Assembly (NCBI RefSeq): GCF_963678635.1
Contig: NC_087063.1
Span: 82,257,574 to 82,321,573, forward strand
Reading direction: 5' to 3'
Length of the DNA: 64,000 nt
Source of the DNA: Symsagittifera roscoffensis
Lineage: Eukaryota > Xenacoelomorpha > Acoela > Convolutidae
The translations under genes and the position numbers were made by a program. This document shows positions 13,254-24,664 of the stretch, piece by piece. Position 1 is the stretch's first letter. Each line of letters begins with the position of its first letter. Under the pieces are notes generated by a model. It saw only the letters and a list, made by a program, of their open reading frames with translations. It was not told where the DNA came from and did not search any database.

Positions 13254-14450
13254 GTGGATCAATTGATGAGTTTGCCGTCGAGAGCAGTAGTACTACGTCA
13301 TTTTGAAGAAGAAATGCGAACTACTCCAAATATACATGCTCTTATAGCGATACCGTATGTCAGAACTGAGCTGCAACACAGATTTTCTTGGTATATGACG
13401 GGACTGACGATGAGATATTATGACTCAGAAGAAATGAAAAAGTCAAAAGAAGAGAAGGTGCTCTTAAAGACGAGTCTAAGGTACCTTATGATCTGTGAAA
13501 GAGCGGCAGTAGCGTGTGCAAAACGGAGAGACGCTCTCTGTTTCGTCCGTTTCATGTTGGAACAAATGTCAGTACCAGCGCTGATTACCTGTGCAAAATG
13601 CTGAGAGAACACGTGATCTAGCGAAGACCTTGCTCTTACAAGCGCTGTTGGACGTTCATCAAAACAAACCAATGCGGGTCAATATGAAAGAACCTGTCTG
13701 GAGCCCCTGAAGAACATCGATGAAATTCGAAGATTCTCAAAAAAGGAGCTTAGGTTCACGAAACAATCGATCGGAACACTGCTGATGTCGAGTGAATACT
13801 GTGGACCAATCAAAAAGAAGTCATGCCACAATGCGTCGGGAATTATTGGAATGACAAATAATCCTATCATCAATGAGGACATACGTGATTGTTACTTCGA
13901 TTATGAACCAGCTGTGTTGCTGAGGTTCTGATTGTCGCGAACATTAACCATAAGAAGCATCGCCAGTCAGTAAGTCAAATCGAGACTTGCCTTGAAAGAA
14001 AAGGCGACTGCACCTTCCATACCCAAATCTGATAACAGAGTGGAATTTGGATTGGGTTTCTCAGATGAGTTACTGAGAACGAGCCTGATGGTTGTGCGGG
14101 AATCATCATGGTGCCCGAGTCCAAAAGTTGATTCGATATTACGAGTGACGCAATTTGCGCGACCTCATCATCATCTACAACTTGATGACTACAGCCTCTA
14201 GGAGCAACTGAGAGAAAAATAAGAAGTTGCCTGGCTGGGGACCAAAAAGCTGGGTTATACCTGATACCTGTCTGGCGAAACTCTGTGGACTAGAAGGTCA
14301 TATATGTGGAGGTCTTGACTACGGGAAGACACTTGCGAAACATTATAAGCAATTGACAATACTGTTCGGAAATATAGTGATGAAAGCAAAAACGGAAACA
14401 TAACGAATCGCAGATTGCCATGGATAACTTAAAATTGAGACTGCATCTTA
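13254..14450 (+). pseudogene. 3' part of the GC-rich element, function unknown
   Basis: The frame 13254-13604 (116 codons) is Arg-rich and helical, with FEEEMRTTPNIHALIAIPYV near its start. Coding composition continues in other frames through 13679-13925 (a Ser/Cys stretch with NNPIINEDIRDCYFDYEP) and 13992-14201 to about 14440. Bases 13260-13757 recur inverted at 14451-14926, and the inverted copy reads slightly more cleanly. No family recognised. Confidence 0.45.
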
Positions 14451-14926
14451 CGTGAGCCTAAGCTCCTTGTTTGAGAATTTTCTGATTTCATCGATCTTTT
14501 TCAGGGGCTCAAGTTTTACAGGTTCTTTCATATTCACCCGCATTGTAAGAGCAAGGTCTTCGCTAGATCAGCGCCTTCTCTCAGCATTTTGCACTGGTAT
14601 TCAGCACTGTTATCGACATTTGTTCCAACATGAAACGGACGAAACAGAGAGCGTCTCTCCGTTTCGCTCACGCTACTGCCGCTGCTTCACAGATCATAAG
14701 GTATCTTATCAAGTCATCAAGAGCACCTTCTCTTCTTTCGACCCTTTTCTTTCTTGCGAGTCATACTCTCTCATTGTCAGTCCCGTCATACACCAAGCAA
14801 ATCTGTGTTGCAGCTCAGTTCTGACGTAAGGTATTGCTATTAGAGCATGTATTTTCGGAGTAGTTCGCATTTCTTCTTCAAAGTGACGTAGTACTACTGC
14901 TCTCCACGGCAAACTCATCAATTGTT
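14451..14926 (-). repeat. Inverted duplication of 13260-13757
   Basis: The reverse complement of this stretch reproduces 13260-13757, including the same peptide (LPWRAVVLRHFEEEMRTT versus LPSRAVVLRHFEEEMRTT). The copies differ by scattered substitutions and small indels. The two arms face each other across about 690 bp (13758-14450), so the transcript could fold into a long hairpin. The plus-strand open frame at 14452-14829 is only the antisense shadow. Confidence 0.85.
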
Positions 14927-15700
14927 ACTGTTAACAAAAGAATGCGGTTTTTTCAAACTTTTGTTGGCGATGGTGAAAAAGATACTTAGATTGAGAACTG
15001 ATGTTTAGTTTATCTATACTTTTTAAGTTAAAACTAGCTAGTAACTTTTGTGTTATGTTGATGTAAAAAACCTCAAATCAAAAGTATATACAAAAAACGC
15101 TGCAACTTAAATCACATAGGTATTTTTTGTTTTATAACAGAACATGTAAAAAAGATCGAAACGTTGTAATGCTTTTATTACAATGTTTCTGGCATAGCAA
15201 AGAGCTGATATGTTCTTCATGATCATACCAAAGACTAGTTTGTGTGTTTTTATGCAATCATCTGTAATGCTCGTCACATAACTCCAATTATTTTGAGCTG
15301 TGCGATATAATCTAACGCCCAAGTTGTCCAAAATGTGCAACCATACATCGCGCTATGCATGGTTCCATAGAAACCAGAGAAAAATGCCGACGAACTTTGA
15401 CGTTAAAAGAAAATATTTTATGATTGAAGCGACGTATGATTGCAAAATTTATGATCGCGGGGACTTGAAGTTAGACCATTTTGAATCAACGGCTCTGAAA
15501 AGTGGTATGTCACCATAAACCCTGGCAACTTTTGAATATTATAGACAAACAAATGGCGCGACGTAGGGTTTCCGAGGAACTATGAATGAAGCAATGTATG
15601 AAAAATCAGAAACCATAGAAATTCACTATTCTCATTTGCTTCCAAGTGAGAATGCAAATTGTTTTTCGAAAACAAGTACAACATTGAAGTGCAAACGATG
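14927..15700. other. AT-rich sequence, no firm gene
   Basis: Composition drops back to AT-rich. Short frames (15107-15340 minus, 15300-15518 plus) overlap and look like chance or the eroded N-terminal part of the polymerase relic that follows; I cannot tell which. Confidence 0.3.
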
Positions 15701-17545
15701 TGCAGAGAAATGACTATGTCGAACTGAACGCTATCAAAAGATCAGTTTAAACGGTTTGTTAAGTTCAATCTTTATATATGGCCTTGCTTTGGTCGATATA
15801 CAGGTTCCAGATCAATTGAAAGAATATTTCGAATAGCTATCGCAATTTTTCAAAAACACGGCAGTTAACCGCAGTGATCTTACTTGACAAATGAAGCAGT
15901 TTGCTGAGGCAAATGGAATACTTTCTTTTGGTTGGCCTTGTCCCTTAGCCCACTACAGAGTTGAAAAAGATCTCCTCACAACAGATTACATAAATGTTGC
16001 CTGCATCACGGTCTTATAATTAATAAATGACATTGTTAATTTGGTACAATTGCGCAAAACCCTTCAAGGACTTCATTAATTTTTGTATATTACAATCGCA
16101 GACTAAGAGATACTGATGTTGACAAAACTGTTTTTGCTCAAACATTGAAAATCCTCGACAAGATTGCGTACGGAATACAATTGATTAACAGAGCAAAATT
16201 GATAGTACTATTTACGTTAATAAGACAGTTGCTACAAAAAAAATAACTCTGTTGATTTCAACCCTAGGAAGCATTTGATAGCAGAAAAATCTAATTAAAC
16301 AGTTCAAGGAAAAAATTATCAAACGTCGAATCATTGAAGGAATCAACCCGGGCAATGTATTGGAATATATTAATGACATGAAAACAGACTACTTAGACCA
16401 AAAATGCATGAAAGTTGTCATCAAATTTTTTTTGACAAAATGAACCGTATTTTTGAGCAGAAAAATTTATCATTTATTTTGGTAGCGTATTTTGTTTCAG
16501 GAAAATATTTTTCAAAATTAACCTACACAAAAGTTTTTTTTTTAATATTTCCGTTTCTATTTTATGAGGAAAAAATTCCACTTTCGAAAAATAAAAGTTC
16601 AAATGGCTACAAAAATGCAATCGAACACTAGTTATACTTTTTTTGCAGAATTCCGTCTGTATTTGCGGAATGAAACAATTTTTTTCTTGATTGTATTCTT
16701 AGATTGGACTAATTTTATCAAAAAAAAATAATCGATTGCAAAAGACTCGTGAAACTTAACGGAGCCTTAACGCCCACTGTTATTTATTCGAAAAAAAGCT
16801 TGAAAAATGTTGACATATTTTTCATTGATTTTCTGGAACTATTTTGCACCTTTTGTTAACCTGTTGGCTGTTTCAGAAATAAAAATTCAGATATTAAAAT
16901 GCAATTAACATTTTTATGAAATATCGAACTCAATGATATTTTTGAAGATATGTTGTTTTATAACTTAGCTTCATTGTACAAATTTTTGTCATTTAGTCAA
17001 TCGGAAAAAAACTTAAATGCTTAAACATTGAGCTGATAGTCTGTTGGTTATTATGTATATATTTTGACCCTTAACGAAACGTGATATCGGAATATTCAGT
17101 TTCAATGTACTTGGCCTTGATCGAATCAATTTTCAACGAATGTGTTACAACTCAAAATAACAAACTTTTTTCTAGATGGGTGGACGAAAATTTGCAATGA
17201 TACAGGCTACTTACCTGATGACGTTTTTGATTTTTTGCCGCGTGTTTGCTCCGCTAGACACACAAAGTTCGATGAAAGATCACTTGGGTGTTTTAAAGTA
17301 AAATGGAGTGCCTAAAAAATAAAACTTATTGTGCCTATGATGAAAACAATGATACATTCAAAATGGCAATAAAGAGCTCAAACAGAAACATCATCAGTCC
17401 TCTGGAACAAAACAAAAATGTGCTTCGAAGGAAAAACATTATGAAGGTGTCAATTGAGGTTTTTTGTCTAGTTATTAAACAGTATAAAACATATGATCAA
17501 ATTAAAAATTACCTTCTTGGTTCTATTGCAAGCGTCATTTGTTAA
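15700..17545 (+). pseudogene. Decayed DNA polymerase B (Maverick/Polinton type), split by a repeat
   Basis: Pieces in shifting frames follow the order of protein-primed family-B polymerases of Mavericks: VDIQVPDQLKEYF (15780-15838), a helical segment ending KILDKIAYG (16097-16174, the place of the K-x3-N-S-x-Y-G motif, here eroded), then, after the insertion, YLALIESIFNECV (from 17108, following an eroded DTDS motif C) and LPDDVFDFLPR (from 17208), then a C-terminal frame 17303-17545 with LKNKTYCAYDENNDTFK. The minus-strand relic at 29.4-31.1 kb has the same order and clearer motifs. Stops and frameshifts rule out function. Bases 16347-17067 are a separate repeat inserted into it. Confidence 0.7.
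16347..17067. mobile_element. CCCGGG-headed repeat, copy 1, inserted in polymerase relic
   Basis: It starts CCCGGGCAATG and ends TATTTTGA, 721 bp. A copy at 23320-24043 matches almost base for base over the full length, then both flanks diverge, which defines the ends. The polymerase frame is interrupted exactly here, so the insertion postdates the polymerase integration. No coding capacity is seen. Confidence 0.8.
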
Positions 17546-17795
17546 ATGTAGGAACTTCAGCAAAACTATTATACTTCTAACCAATGCTTGTTATCGAATC
17601 ATAAATTTAATATAACATGTAATTTAAAAAAATTTTTTTGAAGAATTATTCTAATCTTACATAACAAAATTCAAACCATCAAAAAGGTGTTTTGTCTATA
17701 AACAGTAATCTCGATTTCAATGGTAATTGATTTCAATGGGAATTGTGTATACATAAATTTCACTGAGCTGTTGATGAAACTCAACTACCTTGGAT

Positions 17796-18037
17796 CCCCG
17801 GCTCGAGATCCCGCTCGAAAACCGCTCAAGATATGAGCGGTTTGAGCGGTTTTCCAGCAAAATTTGAGCGGTTTGAGCGTTTTGGGCGGTTTGAGCGGTT
17901 TTTTTTTGGAAAAACCGCTCAAACCGCTCAAATCTTGCTTAAAAAACCGCTCAAAAACCGCTCATTTCTTGCGGTGATTTTTGAACGGTTTTTCAAGCAA
18001 GATTTGAGCGGTTTTTGAGCAGTTTTCGAGCGGTCTT
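17796..18037. repeat. GAGCGGTTTT foldback repeat with CCCGGGTCGAG-like head, copy 1
   Basis: The head reads CCCCGGCTCGAGATCCC. The body is reiterated TTGAGCGGTTTT on one side of the centre and AAAACCGCTCAA on the other, so the strand can fold on itself. The same design occurs at 27857-28105. Open frames across it are by-products of the repeat. Confidence 0.8.
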
Positions 18038-18185
18038 CCCGGGTCGAGGTCCCAGACTCGTGTCCAGACTTTCGCGACAAAATTTTGGCATGTCCAGACT
18101 TTCCAGACCAAAATTAGGCATGTCCAGGTTTTGGCGACCAAAAAATGCTATTTCCAGACTTTTGCGACCATGATGATCCGTCGCG
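18038..18185. repeat. Four tandem ~31-bp units with the same CCCGGGTCGAG head
   Basis: The head CCCGGGTCGAGGTCCC begins at 18038, directly after the GAGCGG repeat. It is followed by four diverged units of the type GTCCAGACTTTCGCGACCAA starting near 18062, 18091, 18122 and 18152, then a short GC-rich tail with GTCGCGAC motifs. The head is shared with the neighbouring repeat while the body is unrelated. Confidence 0.65.
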
Positions 18186-19129
18186 ACTATCACGACCGAA
18201 GCGGCGGTGGCGCGACTAAAACATCGCGACTTGTTAGTTCTGAAGTGTATGCTTAATGAACGACCTAATAATTGCTTAATCATTACTATACAACCACTAA
18301 CTTTAAAATTTGAATTTGAAATTTGTTAGTGATTGTTAAAAACCAATTTTTAGCTGGTGAAAAATTGAGTGTTTTTCAAACTAGAGTAAGCAGATCTGTC
18401 AAGAAATTTCTTTCTTGTCACAAATTTGATTTTATGCCGTTCCACAATGGAAGATTTTGGCGTATAATCTTGCATATGTGGTTGGACAGTCTCGGATGAA
18501 AAATTCTGAATCCATTTTTAAAGTTCTTTTTTCTCATAAAAGTAAACATAAAGTCTCAAAATTACATAGAACTATGACAAAAAAAGCCACCAAATTTTTA
18601 AAAAAAAACTCTCACCCATAATTGATCTCTGAAGCAAGCACTCCAAATGGCTCAGGGTTGTTGTACTGCTTTTCATCCATTTTTGTAACGTCTTCGTCAT
18701 TGGACCAAAATTTCGTTAAAACCAAAATTGGACCAAAATTTCGTTAAAATCATTGAAGTTGTCGTTTGAAGAAACAAACATTTCGTTAAAACTTCAGGTG
18801 TTAATATTTTCATACAATCATCAATATTAGGGTTTCGACAACATATTCTCGACAACACTACGTGAATAGAAACTTAGTCAAATAGATTTACCAGTACAAT
18901 TAAATATAATCGTAAAATATACTAGAACATTCAAGAAGTTTGTATCAGCCGATTGAAAACGTTTTTTAATTCACATTTTGAACACCGCCTTGAAAAATAT
19001 GTGGGCATGACTCAAATTTTCAATTAAGCTTAATCGAAAAATTTCATAACAAATCAAGTCGTTAAATAAATTCCAATTTTTTTCCATCGAGTTTTTTTTT
19101 CCAGGCGGATAATGAACATTGATCAGGTA
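18186..19129. other. AT-rich non-coding sequence
   Basis: The only structure seen is a 23-bp direct duplication (18699-18721 and 18727-18749). No gene supported. Confidence 0.4.
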
Positions 19130-19285
19130 TGTGTGTATGAAAAACTCTGGAACAATCTAGAACAATTGATGACCCGTTTGAAACATTCTAGAACAATCTA
19201 GAACGTTTTGCTACAGCTTTTTTCCTCGCCCTGCTCTCACCCCCGACCAAGTGAGCTATCCAAACTACTACTACTATTCTGAGAT
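19130..19285 (+). repeat. Dispersed repeat with CTAGAACAATCTAGAAC motifs
   Basis: It shares several blocks with the reverse complement of 6365-6520, ending in GAGCTATCCAAACTACTACT. The internal TTCTAGAA palindromes resemble heat-shock-element pentamers, but they belong to the repeat and I do not call a promoter. Confidence 0.55.
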
Positions 19286-19980
19286 TATTTTCACTTTTGG
19301 TAAAAGTGTCACTTCATCTTAAATACGAATTACGAACATTGTATATATTGCAGAACAATTTTGTAGTGCTAAAATTTTGATAAGGAAAAATTCAAACGAC
19401 AAGGAAGTTTCAACCGATGAAGTTTATTTCAGCTGAACTTGACCTGAGCAAAAAATGTCAAAACTGCTCTACAAGAGAAACTATATTCGTATAGACAATG
19501 ACCTGATTTGATCGCAATAATTTCAATTGTGGGATTAATCGACCTAAAAGATGCGACTCAAAAATTGCTCGTCAAAAAAGTTACGCTCCTCACGTATTAG
19601 CAATTATCAGCTATGTTGTTATTCGTTAACATGTATCAAAAATAAGTTGATTGTTTTATTTCAAACCACTTTTTTCTGTATTTTTCATAAATAATCGAAA
19701 ATCGATTTGTTGCTATTAGCAATTAAGATGGGTGGAATGTCTGGCGTAATTTGACTGAAATTTTTGTCCAAATTATTTTATCTCTCATAAAAATGTAAAG
19801 CATGTAAAATTTTTCCAAGTTGTAGAGATTTATCACTTTTATTTATTCTGTCTGTTCCAATTTTTTGCAGTTTTCTACCTTTTTTTGATATGATATCTAG
19901 CATTTGTAGCATCAGCACTGTCGAGTTTCCGAAAGCATTAAGTCGGGCTTAGTTTGTTTTCTGAGCTTTTTTGATTTTAG
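19286..19980. other. Upstream region of the four-transmembrane gene
   Basis: No coding sequence. It ends with a pyrimidine-rich tract and TTTTGATTTTAG at 19980, which looks like a 3' splice acceptor just before the leader of exon 1. No TATA box or other promoter element is convincing. Confidence 0.4.
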
Positions 19981-20015
19981 TGTTTGCCCAGATCGATTCC
20001 AGCCTGTGATCTGAG
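19981..20015 (+). other. 5' untranslated leader with likely splice or trans-splice acceptor
   Basis: The leader begins after TTTTGATTTTAG at 19980 and runs 35 bases to the ATG at 20016. The acceptor could join an upstream non-coding exon or accept a spliced leader. RNA evidence would decide. Confidence 0.45.
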
Positions 20016-20208
20016 ATGGCGAGTGATGGCTGTATCAGGACCCTACTCATTGTAGGCGTGGTGTTTTTATTCCTGGCTGTTCTGTTTGGAATCATGGCCG
20101 TTGTGGATGTTTATTTCCTGATGACATTCACACAGAACAATATTGAGGCTGATTTCAAGTTCGGATTGTGGAAGTTTTGCGTGGAGGACTCTTGCGACAA
20201 AACTTCTG
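20016..20208 (+). CDS. Claudin-like four-transmembrane protein, exon 1 of 3
   Basis: Exon 1 encodes residues 1-64 plus one base of codon 65 and ends at the donor G|GTTTGT. Joined in phase with 25201-25422 and 52289-52554 it gives 226 residues (681 nt including stop). Residues 10-36 form transmembrane segment 1. The first extracellular loop carries GLW at 50-52 with Cys55, Cys60 and, in exon 2, Cys82, resembling the W-GLW-C-C signature of the claudin/PMP22/EMP superfamily. The protein therefore probably sits in the plasma membrane, in cell junctions or as a channel-associated subunit; which one cannot be said. The ATG at 20016 is the first in the leader and has GAG before it and G after. All junctions are phase 1. 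Confidence 0.8.
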
Positions 20209-20572
20209 GTTTGTAGGAGACATATCTAATTTTTGACCAGGATAAAGAGTTGTGAGCATCTTATGTAGGTTTGGTTGTGGGCTAAAAAAAATAATCTTAG
20301 CGTTAACAACTATTGCAATCATTAAGACAAAAAATCTCCACTCAAACACAATCTTCTGTTTGGAAAATATCAACCCAAAAAATTGATGGACTGAAAAAGT
20401 AAAATAACTCCATGCTTCATCAATTGGAAACATGGACTGAATAAATAATAGTTTTATCACCCCCCTAATTTGTTTTGTGCACTGGCAGTAATCAACAGCA
20501 CTTTTTTCCCGTACTATAATGGTAGACGAGTCCCAGGAAATGACTTTTTTTCGACAAATTTTGCTCGCAAAA

Positions 20573-21212
20573 CATTACGAGGCCAAACTGTGCGTTTTGT
20601 GAAATTTAAGCGGATTCTTCATCAGGCAAAAATCAGATTTGTCGCGGAATCCGCAACCTTGCTGTTTTTCTTTGATCTTCTCTGCTGTTTTGGATTCCAC
20701 GGACAAATAGCTAAAACACTTTGTTGCTCAAAATTGCTCCAAAAACAGACAACTTTGCGGAATCCGCAACAAAATGTGTGGAATCCGGAACCAGTTTGTG
20801 GAATCCATGAAAAAATAAATTATATAGAGGTTTAGTAAACCAAAGCTGTTGCGAAATCTGCAACTGCAAGTGGAATCCGCAAATTCTAAGCGGAATACGC
20901 AAATTGCAGGCGGAATCCGCAAATTGTTAGCGGAACCCGCATACATTTGCGGAGTCCACTTACATTTGCGGAATTCTCGCACATTTGCGGAATCTGAAAC
21001 AACTACTTATATTCGCTCGCTGCGGAATCTGCAAAAAAATCATGGAGCCGAAAAAATTTACGTTACAAGTATTTGTACACGGGATCCACTGAAATTTTGT
21101 ATGTGGAAACTACTTACATTTTGGAACATGCTTAAAGATTTGTCTCTAAAATCCAGGAACATACAGACACAAAATTGTGCGCTTATCCAGTGCACAGTTT
21201 GGCCTCTTAATG
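20573..21212. mobile_element. Non-autonomous TIR element with GCGGAATCCGCAA core, copy 1
   Basis: The terminal inverted repeats contain GAGGCCAAACTGTGC, extended by TTTTGTG on both sides. The interior is a degenerate tandem of GCGGAATCCGCAAATT-like units (about 20755-21030). A 199-bp relative with the same ends lies at 54756-54954. TAATG/CATTA flank the ends symmetrically, so the target duplication is not resolved. The open frames here are repeat-derived. Confidence 0.75.
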
Positions 21213-22179
21213 AAAAGGAATTCGCAACTTTTCTATTCAGTAGGAAGATGACCGCCGCATCGAGGACTTTGTCGATCAAACTTTTTGAAATTCTTTAGCA
21301 AAGTTTTCTAAATGGGAAAGTCCACCTTCGTCGACTACAGACAGTAAAATGAAAAAATTCAGCAAAGTTGAACTTAGAGTAAAATTACCCCAACTGATGA
21401 AGTTAAAACAAAACCAAAAGTTGCATCAAGTATTTTTGCCTCCTACGTAGGTACAATATAAAAATCTCAATTCCAGATTTAAAAAACTGTTTCGAGAGCA
21501 AAACTTGGAAAAAAATTATTTCAAACCTTACATGCAAAATTAGTGTAACTTTTTAATCGGGACCTGTGTGTGATAGTAGTTTTTTCAATGGACATAGAAA
21601 AGTAGTACCTTAGATGGTTATGCAAAAACTACAGCCTTAGTATTTATTTAAGAACTCTGCAGAAAAGTTTTTCTGGCATTAGATCTAATTGCAAGCTCGG
21701 TTCAGTTCTCAAAATAAACATCTTGCAAGATAATGCAAGCAAAAATTAATAATTTGTGTCTATAACGTAGTTCAGTCTGGGTTTTTAAACAAAAAACTCC
21801 AAAAATCACTTGTAAGTGTTTTTTTCCAAAACACAATTGTTTTTCGGGTTTTTCATGTTATAAACTAAAAATTGTAGGAAAAAAACAGTTTTTCTCAAGT
21901 ACTAAACTTTTGAAGTGTAAGCTCTCTAGCCATGTACAAAAAATTAAGTCTTTTTTATTAAATTTTGTGCGAAAAATTCATCATTATTTTACATCGCATA
22001 TCAGCAGTTTGTCTGTGTGGTAACTACAACTTAACCTCTGGGTTTTCTTATGTTACAAAATCTTTTGTCCTTGTGTTTTCGTAGAAAAAAAAATTCTATT
22101 TTTAATTTATGGAAAAAATTGTTTATCAAAGAATCTCAGAGTATATAAAATTGCTCATGTTATTTCAAAAATTTTGTAA

Positions 22180-22345
22180 TAAAAGTAGGGCAAAGCAAAA
22201 ACATTATTTAATTCCAGTGTATGGAAAAATAGCTTATTATAAAAACTTATAGTATGGACAATACGCTTATTTTGTAATTTGTAATTTTTTTAGATAATGA
22301 AAGTGTATGAAATTGTATGAGAACGGTTTTATGTCAACCGGGGTG
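22180..22345. repeat. Eroded CATACAATT/CCCGGG repeat
   Basis: Blocks such as GTATGAAATTGTATGAGAAC followed by ATGTCAACCGGGGTGA match the right end of the family seen at 53102-54029. The left end is not recognisable. Confidence 0.45.
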
Positions 22346-23319
22346 ATTGCGTAAGAATATCGGTTCAACTAAAAGGAAATTCTTAATTAATTCAAGCATC
22401 CGTTCATTGGCAATTGATTTTTTGGAAGCATTCTTCTGTAATTGACTGAAATTTATTGGTATCCCAGCTTCTTTTCTTAGTGTGTTTTGTTGTTAAGTGA
22501 ATTGGATATATCTTTTTCGTTATAGTTAAAATTATCTAAATAAAAGTAAAAGAAACAAATGTCAAGTTTTCTGTTATCCAACAACAACAATGCCGTTTCC
22601 AGTCAATCACAGAAAAAAAATTCGTGAAGATCCGATATTTTACAGAAAATTTAAAGAATTACGATCCTCTCAAAAAGCAAATGTGCTAGTGTAAAATTCT
22701 GATACTCATCAATTTATGCAATTATATGTCAAGAATTGATTTTTATTGAATAAATTTAATCTATGACGCTTTTCATATTAATTTTAAGATAGTAAAAAAC
22801 AATTGGAGCCCGTCCTCTGATAGGAGATAAGAATTTTTTTTCTCGTAGTAGATCTTACTTTTCTGCTTTTTCTCTCCATGCACATTCTTGCAAGAATTTT
22901 TCACTACTTGCCAAGTTTGTAATTTTTTTGGTTTTCTGCGCTTTGCTTACAAAACATCCGACCACAGGATGATCGAAAACATAAGAAACAATAATTTTGA
23001 CAACTAAAAAACTCGCTGATTAAGTGAGAATAGTCTCACAGTTAAACTGCATTTGAAGATTATTAAGCCAAAGTAGAATTCTAAATTTTACTCAGAACTG
23101 TATTTACAAAAGTATTTTTTTTGCTAATGGCACAAAATTATTTACTTCAAAAATATAGTAGCCAAAAGTTGTGGCTTGTTTTTTTGACAGAAAAAGGATT
23201 TTATCTGAAATATTAAAAGATAAAAAGTTTAAAATGAGTCAACAAAAAATCTGAGTCATGTTTATTAATTTCTAGAAAAAGTTTGAATTGACTACGCATT
23301 TATTTTGTCTGAAGGTTAA

Positions 23320-24043
23320 CCCGGGCAATGTATTGGAATATATGAATGACATGAAAACAGACTACTTAGACCAAAAATGCATAAAAGTTGTCATCAAATT
23401 TTTTTGACAGAATGAACCGTATTTTTGAGCAGAAAAATTTATCATTTTTTTGGTCGCGTATTTTGTTTTAGGAAAATATTTTTCAAAATTAATCTACACA
23501 AAAGTTTTTTTTTAATATTTCCGTTTCTTTTTTATGAGGAAAAAATTCCACTTTCGAAAAATAAAAGTTCAAACGGCTACAAAAATGCAATCGAACACTA
23601 GTTTTACTTTTTTTGCAGAATTCCGTCTGTAGTTGCGGAATGAAATTTTTTTTTCTTGATTGTATTCTTAGATTGGACTAGTTTTATCAAAAAAATCGAT
23701 TGCAAAAGATTCGTGAAACTTAACGGAGTCTTAACGGCCATTGTTATTTATTCGAAAAAAAACTTCAAAAATGTTGACATATTTTTCATTAATTTTCTGG
23801 AACTATTTTGCACCTTTTGTTAATCTGTTGGCTGTTTCAGAAATAAAAGTTCAGATATTAAAGTGCAATTAACATTTTTATGAAATATCGAACTCAATGA
23901 TATTTTTGAAGAACACTTTTCAAATAAAATATTTTATAACTTAGCTTCATTGTACAAATGTTTGTCATTTAGTCAATCGGCAAAAAACTTAAATGCTTAA
24001 ACATTGAGGTGATAGTCTGTTGGTTATTATGTATTTATTTTGA
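23320..24043. mobile_element. CCCGGG-headed repeat, copy 2
   Basis: It begins CCCGGGCAATG and ends TATTTTGA, 724 bp, and is nearly identical to 16347-17067. Differences are scattered substitutions and short A/T-run changes, plus one small insertion near 23915-23925. It sits in intron 1 of the four-transmembrane gene. Confidence 0.85.
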
Positions 24044-24379
24044 AAGAAAAGTTCCAAAACACAAATTTTGATTTTTTTAAAAAAAATTAATATCCTAATT
24101 ACATTTGATTGTAGCGTTTTGAGATTATTTTGAACGCAATAAAAATTCAACTTTGACAAATCATGTCGTATAGCTGCGGACGTGTTGTTTGTTGGGTCAG
24201 GTATATAATGAGAAAGTTTTTAGTTATCAGCAAAAAACTATCTTTATAAAGTTAGTGGGTTTTTCAGTAAACTCACATTGCGGAACAAGTTGTTTGGACT
24301 CTGCGTGTCTGTCATTGCACTCTGCGTCAGCGGAGAACTTTGAAGCTGATTTTAAGAAAAATAAAAGAAAAAAAACGTG

Positions 24380-24566
24380 AAAAAAATTGAAAAATCTTTC
24401 TAAAAGTTCCTATCTTACTACATTCTTGAAAGCAAAGTCACTATCTCACCACTTTCGTATAAGAAAAAGTATCTATCTTGTAACTTTCTTACAGCCTAAT
24501 TTTGTAAGAAGTTGTAAGATTCCTATAAGAAAAGAACTAAGATAGCAACTATTGGTCAACCCGGGT
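24380..24566. repeat. AAGATAGTAAC-type self-complementary repeat ending in CAACCCGGGT
   Basis: Reiterated motifs of the type TATCTTACTAC/GTAAGATTCCTATAAG occur in both orientations between 24395 and 24545. The right end is GGTCAACCCGGGT (24554-24566), the same terminus as other families in the window. Confidence 0.55.
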
Positions 24567-24664
24567 AGTCAAATATAAGTTAATTTCGAAACTGCAATGA
24601 GAGCTCGGATTATGTGAAGAAGGTATGTTAGAAAGATTGTAAAAGTTTGTATTCTTTGAGAGAA

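Noticed and set aside
17833-18283. Gly/Phe/Arg-repeat peptides and their minus-strand counterparts
   Set aside because: Direct translation of GAGCGG and GTCCAGACTTT simple repeats.
19180-19212. Heat-shock element upstream of the four-pass gene
   Set aside because: The TTCTAGAA motifs belong to a dispersed repeat, 800 bp from the leader, with no sign of a promoter.
24189-24380. 63-codon frame with ENFEADFK, echoing IEADFK in exon 1
   Set aside because: Similarity is limited to a few residues, no splice sites fit, and the region is a repeat-rich intron.
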